Part shown: one piece after another, positions 1 through 5,038 of the stretch
How positions within the stretch are numbered: the stretch's first letter is position 1
How the letters are laid out: every line of letters begins with the position of its first letter
Assembly (NCBI GenBank): GCA_028691095.1
Contig: JAQUZZ010000139.1
Location: 1-5,038 of the forward strand
Source: Alistipes sp.
GTDB lineage: Bacteria; Bacteroidota; Bacteroidia; Bacteroidales; Rikenellaceae
DNA: 5,038 bases
Direction: 5' to 3'
The notes under the pieces: generated by a model
Database searches by the model: none
Told to the model about the DNA's origin: nothing
Seen by the model: only the letters and a program-made list of their open reading frames with translations
Program-made: the position numbers and the translations under genes

Positions 1-1511
1 ACCTTGCGCTCCAGCTCTTCACGCCCCAGATTGGCCGCCTTGGCCTGCTCTTCACGCATATAGGCTTTGATCTTATTGCGTGCTCGGCTGGTGGTGACAA
101 TGTTGAGCCAATCGACCTTGGGTTTCTGGGTCTTGGAGGTAAGGATCTCTACAATATCGCCGTTGCGCAACACCTCCCGAAAAGAGACGTTCCGCTGATT
201 GACCCGTCCTCCGATGCAGGTCGATCCGACCTTGGTGTGAATATCAAAGGCAAAATCGAGCACCGTGGCTCCTTCGCTCAGCTTGCGAAGATCCCCTTTC
301 GGGGTAAAGACAAAGATCTCTCCCGACGAGAGCTTGGCATCGAACTTCTGTGCAATCTCCTGCGGCTGGGTGGTCTCCATGATCTCCCGCAACTTCGAGA
401 ACCACTCCTCGGTTCCCATCGTCCCGCCGCGAATCCCCTTGTACCGCCAATGGGCGGCCACACCGTGTTCGGCCACCTCATCCATCCGTTCGCTGCGAAT
501 CTGTATCTCGACCCATCGTCCCGTATCGGTCACGACCGTCGTATGCAAAGATTCGTAACCGTTGGACTTGGGAATGGAGATCCAGTCGCGCATTCGATCG
601 GGGTTGGGCGTATAGAAATCAGTGATGTAGGAGTAGATCGCCCAACAAAGCGCTTTCTCCTGCTCCTGCGGACAGTCGATGATAATCCGAATGGCAAAAA
701 GATCATACACCTCATCAAACCCGATGTGCATCCGCTTCATCTTGCGCCAGATCGAGTAGATCGACTTGGTGCGGCTCTTGAGATGGTAGAGAATCCCGTG
801 ACGCTGCATCTTCTCCTCCACAGGACGGATAAACTCTCGAATAAACTGCGTCCGCTCGGCCTCGCTCTCGGCCAGACGCCGTCGAATATAGTCATAATCG
901 GTCGGTTCCAGATACTTGAGCGCAATATCCTCCAGTTCCGATTTGATGTTATACAACCCCAGTTTGTGGGCAATTTGTGCATAGAGATTCAGGCTCTCCC
1001 ACGACTTCTTGGCGCGTTTCTCGTCGGGAAACATGGCCAGACTGCGCATCACCTCCAGTCGGTCGGCCAATTTGATTAAGATCACCCGCGGATCGGCGGA
1101 GTAGGAGACGATCAGTTCGCGGTAGTTGTCAATCTGCTCGGTCGAGATTTTGGGATCGAACTCCGAAATGTGACATAAGCCCTGAAGAATGCCGATCGTC
1201 TGAGGCCCAAAGGTGGCTCCGATCTGCTCGACGGGCTCCAGATTGAGCCGCACCACATCGTGCAACAGGGTGGAAATCGTGGAATTGCGTCCCAATCCCA
1301 CCTCCTGTATCACGATCATGGCCGTACGAATCGCATGGGTCACAAAAGGAGTCCCATCGTGTCGGGTCATCCCCTGCAATCGCAGGACTGCCAACGACAA
1401 CGCCTCACACACCGCACCATACACCTGATCGTCAAATACCGAACGCGCAAGATCCAAAAACGGACGATAGTGCTCCGGCGCAAGATGACGCTCTAATTCA
1501 ACCTCTTCCAT
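1..1511 (-). CDS. relA: Long RelA/SpoT-family (p)ppGpp synthetase, probably hydrolase-defective; C-terminus cut by window edge
   Basis: The protein transfers pyrophosphate from ATP to GDP or GTP to make the stringent-response alarmone in the cytoplasm, normally on stalled ribosomes. The minus strand is open from ATG at 1511 to the left edge, giving 503 residues. Order of parts: HD hydrolase-type domain (about 29-160), synthetase domain (about 240-358), TGS domain (about 398-460, starting IFVFTPKGDL), then the start of the helical region. Synthetase residues are all visible: FDEVYDLFAIR with D270, PKSNGYESLHTTV with Y319 and H323, and VEIQIRS with E335. In the HD domain the metal ligands H59, H84-D85 and D150 remain, but the usual HDVVEDT reads HDVVRLN and DRLHNMR reads DRLEVMR, so the catalytic Glu-Asp and an Asn are gone. 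This suggests a synthetase-only enzyme, with a second SpoT-like enzyme elsewhere (inference). AAAAGGATAG precedes the chosen start; in-frame ATGs at 1535 and 1547 are alternatives. The zinc-finger and ACT regions are not in view. Confidence 0.93.
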   Translation of the reverse strand, partial: MEEVELERHLAPEHYRPFLDLARSVFDDQVYGAVCEALSLAVLRLQGMTRHDGTPFVTHAIRTAMIVIQEVGLGRNSTISTLLHDVVRLNLEPVEQIGATFGPQTIGILQGLCHISEFDPKISTEQIDNYRELIVSYSADPRVILIKLADRLEVMRSLAMFPDEKRAKKSWESLNLYAQIAHKLGLYNIKSELEDIALKYLEPTDYDYIRRRLAESEAERTQFIREFIRPVEEKMQRHGILYHLKSRTKSIYSIWRKMKRMHIGFDEVYDLFAIRIIIDCPQEQEKALCWAIYSYITDFYTPNPDRMRDWISIPKSNGYESLHTTVVTDTGRWVEIQIRSERMDEVAEHGVAAHWRYKGIRGGTMGTEEWFSKLREIMETTQPQEIAQKFDAKLSSGEIFVFTPKGDLRKLSEGATVLDFAFDIHTKVGSTCIGGRVNQRNVSFREVLRNGDIVEILTSKTQKPKVDWLNIVTTSRARNKIKAYMREEQAKAANLGREELERK

Positions 1512-1591
1512 AATTCTATCCTTTTGATCCGGCATAAAGTTAATCATTTTTTTGCAGATTGCGTCCTCACAGACCCCTCGATCGCTCCGTC

Positions 1592-1621
1592 TTGGAGTCG
1601 GCACATTTTGTGTTATCTTTG
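1592..1621 (+). promoter_or_regulatory. Bacteroidota-type promoter, -33 TTG and -7 TATCTTTG
   Basis: TTG at 1592-1594 lies 19 bases before TATCTTTG at 1614-1621, an exact match to the TAnnTTTG -7 box of Bacteroidota housekeeping promoters with usual spacing. Transcription would begin near 1626-1628 and run rightward, 236 bases or so before the acetyltransferase start. That long distance, and the stems directly downstream, raise the possibility that it serves a small RNA. A short inverted repeat (CTCC at 1586-1589, GGAG at 1594-1597) overlaps the -33 element; whether it matters is unknown. Confidence 0.62.
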
Positions 1622-1625
1622 TCTC

Positions 1626-1720
1626 GAAGCCCTTTGGATTCCCTTCCGACGCCCCAAGGTATGCGGAAGATCCGATGTGCAATCACCGCAAGGGACTCGA
1701 CAGGGAGTATCCTCCCTTTA
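1626..1720 (+). ncRNA. Candidate structured small RNA or 5' leader
   Basis: Directly after the promoter the sequence can fold into nested stems. An outer stem pairs TCGA (1624-1627) with TCGA (1697-1700) and CCCTT (1630-1634) with AAGGG (1690-1694). Inside it, GGAT (1636-1639) plus CTTCCG (1643-1648) pair with CGGAAG (1664-1669) plus ATCC (1670-1673), with a 3-base bulge. A last hairpin, AGGGAG (1702-1707) and CTCCCT (1712-1717) with loop TATC, is followed by TTAAA and could be a weak terminator, giving a transcript near 95 nt. It does not look like tmRNA, RNase P RNA, SRP RNA or a tRNA, and it is shorter than usual for 6S RNA. It may instead be the leader of the acetyltransferase mRNA. The pairings are seen; the function is inferred. 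Confidence 0.35.
1702..1720 (+). terminator. Weak terminator-like hairpin in the relA/GNAT intergenic region
   Basis: A 6-bp stem (AGGGAG and CTCCCT) with a four-base loop is followed by only two or three T residues. It would end a transcript from the 1592-1621 promoter after about 95 nt. The short T run makes it a poor intrinsic terminator, so read-through into the acetyltransferase gene is possible. Confidence 0.3.
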
Positions 1721-1815
1721 AACCGAACCGACTGAACGATAACGCAAAACAAGTAATCCCAAAGCATGCTTGCACCCTTCCGTTACGGCATAGGCCTGAT
1801 ATACGGAGGGATTCA

Positions 1816-1842
1816 TTGCCCACAAATAGCACGCTATGTTTA
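1816..1842 (+). promoter_or_regulatory. Possible proximal promoter for the acetyltransferase gene
   Basis: TATGTTTA at 1835-1842 matches TAnnTTTG in all but the last base, with TTG at 1816-1818 sixteen bases upstream, a little closer than usual. It would give a leader of about 15 bases before the ATG at 1864. If real, it makes the 1592-1621 promoter free to serve a separate RNA. Confidence 0.28.
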
Positions 1843-1863
1843 GCTGCTCGAAACTAAAATACC

Positions 1864-2397
1864 ATGGACGTACAACGCATTCTCTCCATCGACGACCCGC
1901 TGTTCCGCTCCTTCTGGGAGCTCTATTGCGACAGCTTTCCCCGAAGCGAAAGACGGTCGGAGTCGTTTCAAGCTGCGGCATTGCGCTCGCCCCATTATCG
2001 ACTCGAACTCTTCTTTGAAGGGGCTCAGCGCGTCGGGTTGCTGGGTTATTGGACGCTCTCCACAACCCTCTATTTTGAGCATTTGGCGGTCGACCCCTCT
2101 TTGCGGGGCGGAGGCTACGGCCAACGCATCATGCGTCGCGCCTTGGGTCACGCCACACTACCGGTCGTTCTGGAGGTGGAACCGGTGGTCGACGAACTCA
2201 CGGAACGTCGCATCCACTTTTACGATCGATTGGGCTTTGCCCTCAATCCCTTCCTCCATCCTCAACCCCTCTACCATCGCGATGAGACCGAACCGCTCAC
2301 CCTGCTCATCCTCTCCTCGCCCCGTCGTCTCACCCTCAACGAATACCGTGAATTCGACCACGACCTGCGTACCATCGCCATGAAACGAGAGGAGTAG
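1864..2397 (+). CDS. GNAT-family N-acetyltransferase
   Basis: This 177-residue cytoplasmic protein should move an acetyl group from acetyl-CoA to an amine; the substrate is unknown. The single GNAT domain shows strand and P-loop motif A at about 69-94, with FEHLAVDPSLRGGGYG giving the acetyl-CoA pyrophosphate-binding R-x-x-G-x-G signature (R81 to G86), and motif B at about 115-128 (RRIHFYDRLGF), where the Tyr120 position usually acts as general acid. EVEPVVDE just before it and the C-terminal block TEPLTLLILSSPR are typical of a subfamily of GNAT proteins found in Bacteroidota and Firmicutes. Length fits the family. The ATG at 1864 sits after an A-rich stretch with no clear Shine-Dalgarno, as is usual here. 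It is transcribed away from relA, faces glmM, and ends just before a strong terminator, so it is probably transcribed alone. I assign no gene symbol because the family is large and functionally diverse. Confidence 0.9.
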   Translation: MDVQRILSIDDPLFRSFWELYCDSFPRSERRSESFQAAALRSPHYRLELFFEGAQRVGLLGYWTLSTTLYFEHLAVDPSLRGGGYGQRIMRRALGHATLPVVLEVEPVVDELTERRIHFYDRLGFALNPFLHPQPLYHRDETEPLTLLILSSPRRLTLNEYREFDHDLRTIAMKREE

Positions 2398-2426
2398 AAG
2401 GCTCCTTTCTTGTCCCCATACAAATC

Positions 2427-2466
2427 GTACGCCGACCCTCTGTTTGAGGGTCGGCGTACAATTTTT
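2427..2466 (+). terminator. Strong intrinsic terminator between convergent genes
   Basis: A perfect 14-bp stem (GTACGCCGACCCTC at 2427-2440 and its complement at 2446-2459) with loop TGTTT is followed by AATTTTTG, a classic rho-independent terminator for the acetyltransferase gene, 29 bases after its stop codon. Read on the minus strand the same stem is followed only by GATTTGTATG, so it may also stop glmM transcripts but less well. The glmM stop codon is 40 bases away. Confidence 0.9.
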
Positions 2467-2505
2467 GAATCAAAGAGAGCGTGTGCCTCCTGCATGCAGA
2501 TCGGC

Positions 2506-3897
2506 TTAGCGTTCGGCAATCACCGCCCGAATGTCGGCCATAATGCGCTCGGCCAAGGCATCGGCCGCCGCCTTGTCGCGACTCTCGCTGTAAATCCGGA
2601 TGATCGGTTCGGTGTTGGATTTGCGCAGATGCACCCATTCGGTCGGAAAGTCGATCTTCACGCCGTCGATGTCGTTCACCTGCTCTTTGGCATACTTGGC
2701 TTTCATTTTGCGCAACACCTCATCCACATTGATCTCCGGTGTCAATTCGATCTTATTCTTTGAGATGTAGTAGGGAGGATAGGTCGCACGCAGTGCCGAC
2801 GCACTCCGTCCGCTCTTGGCCAGATGGGTCAAGAAGAGCGCAACACCCACCAACGCATCGCGACCGTAATGGATCTCCGGATAGATCACCCCACCGTTGC
2901 CTTCACCGCCGATCACAGCCCCCACCTCTTTCATGCGGGTCACCACATTCACTTCACCCACCGCCGCGGCATAGTAGCGACATCCGTGACGCTCGGTCAC
3001 ATCGCGCAACGCCCGCGAAGAGCTCAGGTTCGACACCGTAGTACCCGGTGTGTGCGACAATACATAATCGGCCACCGCCACCAGCGTGTACTCTTCCCCG
3101 AACATCGTGCCATCCTCACAGATCAGAGCCAAACGATCCACATCCGGATCGACCACCACGCCCAAATGAGCCTTCTCCTTGGTCATGCGAGCCGAGATTT
3201 CGGTCAGGTTGGCGGGAATCGGTTCCGGATTGTGCGCAAACTGCCCGTTTGGGGTGCAGTTCAACTCCACGACCTCGACCCCTAACTCACGCAACAAGGC
3301 GGGAATCACCACGCCTCCCACGGAGTTGACCGCATCGACCACCACCTTGAAGTGTGCGGCACGAATCGCCTCGCGATCGACCAAGGGCAACGACAGCACG
3401 CGGTCGATATGCTCACGGTCGTAACTGCAACGCTCCACGGTATGCCCGATTCCGTCGATCTGAGGGAAGGTGTATCCGTCGTGTTCGGCAATCGCCAAAA
3501 CGCGTTTCCCCTCTGCATCATTCAAAAACTCACCTTTGGCGTTGAGTAGCTTCAGGGCGTTCCATTGCTTCGGATTATGGCTGGCGGTCAGGATGATGCC
3601 ACCGTCGGCTTGCTTGCCCGTCACAGCCATCTCGGTGGTGGGAGTCGTGGCCAATCCGATCTGGATCACATCCACGCCACACCCACAGAGCGTCCCCTCA
3701 ACGATCGAGGAGGCCATCTCGCCCGACAAACGGGCATCCCGTCCCACCACGACCTTCAAGCGTCGCGACGGGTTTTGTTCCTTTAACCATTGGGCATAAG
3801 CGGCCGTGAATTTCACCAAGTCGATCGGTGTCAGATTATCTCCCACACTACCGCCAATCGTTCCCCGAATTCCGGAAATAGATTTAATCAGTGTCAT
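2506..3897 (-). CDS. glmM: Phosphoglucosamine mutase (alpha-D-phosphohexomutase family)
   Basis: The enzyme converts glucosamine-6-phosphate to glucosamine-1-phosphate, the step before GlmU in making UDP-GlcNAc for peptidoglycan and LPS, in the cytoplasm. At 463 residues it has the usual four-domain length. Visible signatures in order: start SISGIRGTIGG; active-site TASHNP with the phosphorylated Ser106; magnesium loop DPDVDR (D250, D252, D254); sugar-binding loop GGEGNGG around E332; and the C-terminal phosphate-binding loop RKSNTEPIIR (R425 to R434). The sugar loop reads GEGNGG, not the GEMSGH of proteobacterial GlmM, which in my recollection is the Bacteroidota form; a phosphomannomutase or phosphoglucomutase role cannot be excluded from sequence alone. 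The ATG at 3897 follows an A-rich segment (AAAATCGAAAATAA). It is probably monocistronic: it ends facing the acetyltransferase gene, and a 287-base gap with its own promoter lies upstream. Confidence 0.92.
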   Translation of the reverse strand: MTLIKSISGIRGTIGGSVGDNLTPIDLVKFTAAYAQWLKEQNPSRRLKVVVGRDARLSGEMASSIVEGTLCGCGVDVIQIGLATTPTTEMAVTGKQADGGIILTASHNPKQWNALKLLNAKGEFLNDAEGKRVLAIAEHDGYTFPQIDGIGHTVERCSYDREHIDRVLSLPLVDREAIRAAHFKVVVDAVNSVGGVVIPALLRELGVEVVELNCTPNGQFAHNPEPIPANLTEISARMTKEKAHLGVVVDPDVDRLALICEDGTMFGEEYTLVAVADYVLSHTPGTTVSNLSSSRALRDVTERHGCRYYAAAVGEVNVVTRMKEVGAVIGGEGNGGVIYPEIHYGRDALVGVALFLTHLAKSGRSASALRATYPPYYISKNKIELTPEINVDEVLRKMKAKYAKEQVNDIDGVKIDFPTEWVHLRKSNTEPIIRIYSESRDKAAADALAERIMADIRAVIAER

Positions 3898-4025
3898 TTA
3901 TTTTCGATTTTGAGTTGTTCGTTCTTTGTGTAAGTGACCCAAAAGAAGGATGGAGCCCTTGGATCACGGTATATGTCAGATATACCGATGGGTCTTGCTC
4001 CTAAAGAGCACGCTGGGCTTCAATC
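3898..4025 (-). promoter_or_regulatory. Structured 5' leader of glmM with alternative stems
   Basis: The predicted leader of about 128 nt contains a perfect 8-bp hairpin (CGGTATAT at 3967-3974 with ATATACCG at 3980-3987, loop of five), a 5-bp hairpin (3996-4000 with 4006-4010), and a pairing of GACCCA (3936-3941) with TGGGTC (3989-3994) that encloses the first hairpin. Alternative pairings compete with these: GGAGC (3952-3956) with GCTCC (3997-4001), and AGCCC (3954-3958) with GGGCT (4015-4019). These are direct observations; any regulatory role, for example control of amino-sugar supply, is inference. I do not recognise a known riboswitch, and it is not the glmS ribozyme context. Confidence 0.3.
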
Positions 4026-4031
4026 AAGTTG

Positions 4032-4061
4032 CGAAGGTAGTAAAAATTATGTATACGTGAA
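4032..4061 (-). promoter_or_regulatory. Likely glmM promoter, -7 box TACCTTCG
   Basis: On the minus strand TACCTTCG (4039 down to 4032), preceded by TAATTTTTAC and followed by CAAC, closely resembles Bacteroidota -7 boxes, differing from TAnnTTTG at one base. A TTC at 4061-4059 lies 19 bases upstream and could be a weak -33 element; a better TTG lies 25 bases upstream, which is too far. Start of transcription is expected near 4025. Confidence 0.45.
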
Positions 4062-4184
4062 GCACAAGACGACCTCCGCAACCTCCCAACGCATCACACA
4101 CCCCCCCTCTCGAAGGGGTCTGCCGTTGTCACCACCGATCACCCAAAACCTCTCTTTGTTCCATTCAGGAGTGTCCCGTAGGGT
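4040..4184. other. Spacer downstream of the M64 remnant, no gene seen
   Basis: Between the stop codon of the peptidase remnant and the glmM promoter I see no coding signal. The only structure is a 5-bp hairpin, CCCCT with AGGGG around loop CTCGA at about 4107-4121, without a T run on the minus strand after it, so it is not a convincing terminator. Confidence 0.4.
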
Positions 4185-4958
4185 CTACTCCAGACGCAAC
4201 GCGCCGTTGCGCCAATATCCTTTGTATAGAACCGGAGGGGTCGTCGATAGAGGTTGTTGCAGCAACGCTGCGGCCTTACTCTGTGTGGGACGTTGGCGAG
4301 TCTGATCCCACTTCACAAACGCCTCATAATCATACTGCCATGTTGCTCCATTGGCCAGTTTGAAGAGTCGGTAATAGATGGCCTCACGCGAAGGTGCGTT
4401 AAATTCACCCGTGCCATATCGCATAATGCTGTTCTCCGTCGGACGATAGGCTCCTGTGGCATAGGTACAAGCCCCCTCATAGATGCCCAATTCCTCCGCT
4501 GCATAACGCGAGTCACTCAGGAAACGACTCCATTTTACGGTTTTCGGATCCGTCGTGAAATCCACATTCTTGTAAAGGCCGTAGTTTGCATAGATCGTTT
4601 GATAATAGGTAATCTGCTCTTGGGGAATCGGGGCGTCATACTGATACTCATCGGCCAATTTGGCAAATCCATGGCCTCCCGCCTCATGATGCAGTAGTTC
4701 CGCCGTCTGCTCCGGTGAGGTTCCGCACGAGAAATATGACACGGAGGGGCCGATGGCGTAGTCTCCCGGGATCCCATAATACATATGACAAGTTCCGGAA
4801 TGACGCGCCGAGTTGAGGATCACGATCACCCCTACGTTATTCATCCGCGCATCGGACATACCCTCGATATGCGACGCATAGTTTAAACACTTTGTATTAT
4901 CGCCCCCTATATAGTCGACCCTTAAAAAGCCACTCCACTCTGAAGTAAACAATTCCAA
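4185..4958 (-). pseudogene. N-terminally truncated M64-family (IgA peptidase type) metallopeptidase
   Basis: The reading frame encodes about 257 residues that correspond to the catalytic, C-terminal part of the Bacteroidota M64 zinc peptidases, which are normally secreted or surface proteins of over 400 residues with a signal peptide and an N-terminal domain. Visible features: GGDNTKC and RHSGTCHM blocks, GPSVSYF, the zinc site HHEAGGHGFAKLADEY (H91, E92, H96, D103-E104), and the conserved stretches RWSRFLSDSRY-like (KWSRFLSDSRYAAEE) and RPTENSIMRYGTGEFNAPSREAIYYR. The C-terminus looks complete. There is no ATG at the start: an in-frame TAG lies five codons before the first possible codon, a TTG at 4958, and the next ATG (4857-4859) is 33 codons inside the fold. 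No signal peptide or promoter is visible, and a terminator-like hairpin lies about 42 bases upstream. I infer a decayed or rearranged gene; the N-terminal part may be in another frame or lost. Family assignment is firm, function as an enzyme doubtful. Confidence 0.78.
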
Positions 4959-4999
4959 GGTTTTTCCCTGCTATAAACACTCCATCTACAAATAAGCCA

Positions 5000-5024
5000 C
5001 AAAAGAACCCTCATGGCTCTTTTG
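5000..5024 (-). terminator. Terminator-like hairpin at right edge
   Basis: On the minus strand CAAAAGAGCC (5024-5015) pairs with GGTTCTTTTG (5009-5000) around loop ATGAG, ten pairs including one G-U, with A residues before and T residues at the 3' side. This is the usual form of an intrinsic terminator and probably ends a minus-strand gene lying beyond the right edge. On the plus strand the stem has one A-C mismatch but could also work. Confidence 0.55.
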
Positions 5025-5038
5025 AAGTTGTATGCCGC

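Larger units (their letters stand above)
1512..1863. other. Divergent intergenic region between relA and the acetyltransferase gene
   Basis: This 352-base stretch has no convincing protein gene. It holds a good plus-strand promoter (1592-1621), a structured segment (1624-1717), a weaker candidate promoter close to the acetyltransferase start (1816-1842), and a 10-base palindrome AAGCATGCTT at 1762-1771. I could not find a clear Bacteroidota promoter for relA on the minus strand. Open frames across the region have no recognisable domain and overlap the promoter and the stems. Confidence 0.6.

Noticed and set aside
237..1079. Plus-strand open frame of 280 codons
   Set aside because: It lies entirely antisense to the relA synthetase and TGS coding region, whose protein matches the family throughout; the antisense product has no recognisable domain and is an effect of codon bias.
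1552..1857. Plus-strand open frame of 101 codons in the intergenic region
   Set aside because: It covers the promoter and the stems, has no domain-like composition and no ribosome binding site.
2824..3285. Plus-strand open frame of 153 codons opposite glmM
   Set aside because: It is antisense to well-conserved glmM sequence and its protein is rich in His, Arg and Pro as expected from a reverse shadow.
3936..4019. Leader of glmM as a tRNA or known riboswitch
   Set aside because: No T-loop GGTTCGA-type sequence or acceptor stem is present, and none of the riboswitch cores I know is visible.
3934..4305. Plus-strand open frame of 123 codons
   Set aside because: It overlaps the glmM leader, the promoter and the end of the M64 remnant on the other strand; no domain or start signal supports it.
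4962..5038. Open minus-strand frame at the right edge as the missing peptidase N-terminus
   Set aside because: The frame is open to the edge but its residues (for example VLLWLICRWS) do not resemble the M64 N-terminal domain, and it runs through a terminator-like hairpin.
1..5038. CRISPR array, insertion sequence or phage module
   Set aside because: No regularly spaced repeats, transposase, terminal inverted repeats, integrase or attachment duplication was seen.

Overview
The window looks like chromosomal housekeeping DNA from a member of the Bacteroidales (Bacteroidota) with moderately high GC. Four things suggest this: promoter-like sequences of the Bacteroidota type (TTG about 19 bases before TAnnTTTG), A-rich start regions without strong Shine-Dalgarno sites, a long RelA/SpoT protein next to a Bacteroidota-type phosphoglucosamine mutase, and a remnant of the M64 peptidases common in gut Bacteroidales. 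The genus cannot be fixed from the sequence.

Layout from left to right. The minus strand from about 1511 to the left edge encodes the first 503 residues of a long (p)ppGpp synthetase of the RelA/SpoT family; its C-terminal regulatory part lies outside. A 352-base divergent intergenic region (1512-1863) follows. It holds a good plus-strand promoter and, just downstream, a compact nested stem structure and a small GC-rich hairpin, which together could be a small RNA of roughly 95 nt or the leader of the next gene. On the plus strand, 1864-2397 encodes a GNAT acetyltransferase. A perfect 14-bp hairpin with a T run separates it from the convergent glmM gene (minus strand, 2506-3897). Upstream of glmM is a 287-base gap with a likely promoter and a leader that can fold into competing stems. 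On the minus strand, 4185-4958 is the C-terminal part of an M64 metallopeptidase that lacks its N-terminal half and an ATG start at the break, so it is most likely a pseudogene. The right edge carries an intrinsic terminator-like hairpin.

The genes do not form one operon or pathway. RelA/SpoT sets the stringent response, GlmM supplies glucosamine-1-phosphate for peptidoglycan and LPS, and the GNAT protein has no known substrate. The observations most worth checking are three: the RelA/SpoT protein keeps the metal ligands of the hydrolase domain but has lost its catalytic Glu-Asp pair; the 1592-1720 structure may be a small RNA; and the glmM leader may be able to switch folds. I found no CRISPR array, tRNA, rRNA, insertion sequence or obvious new multi-gene system.
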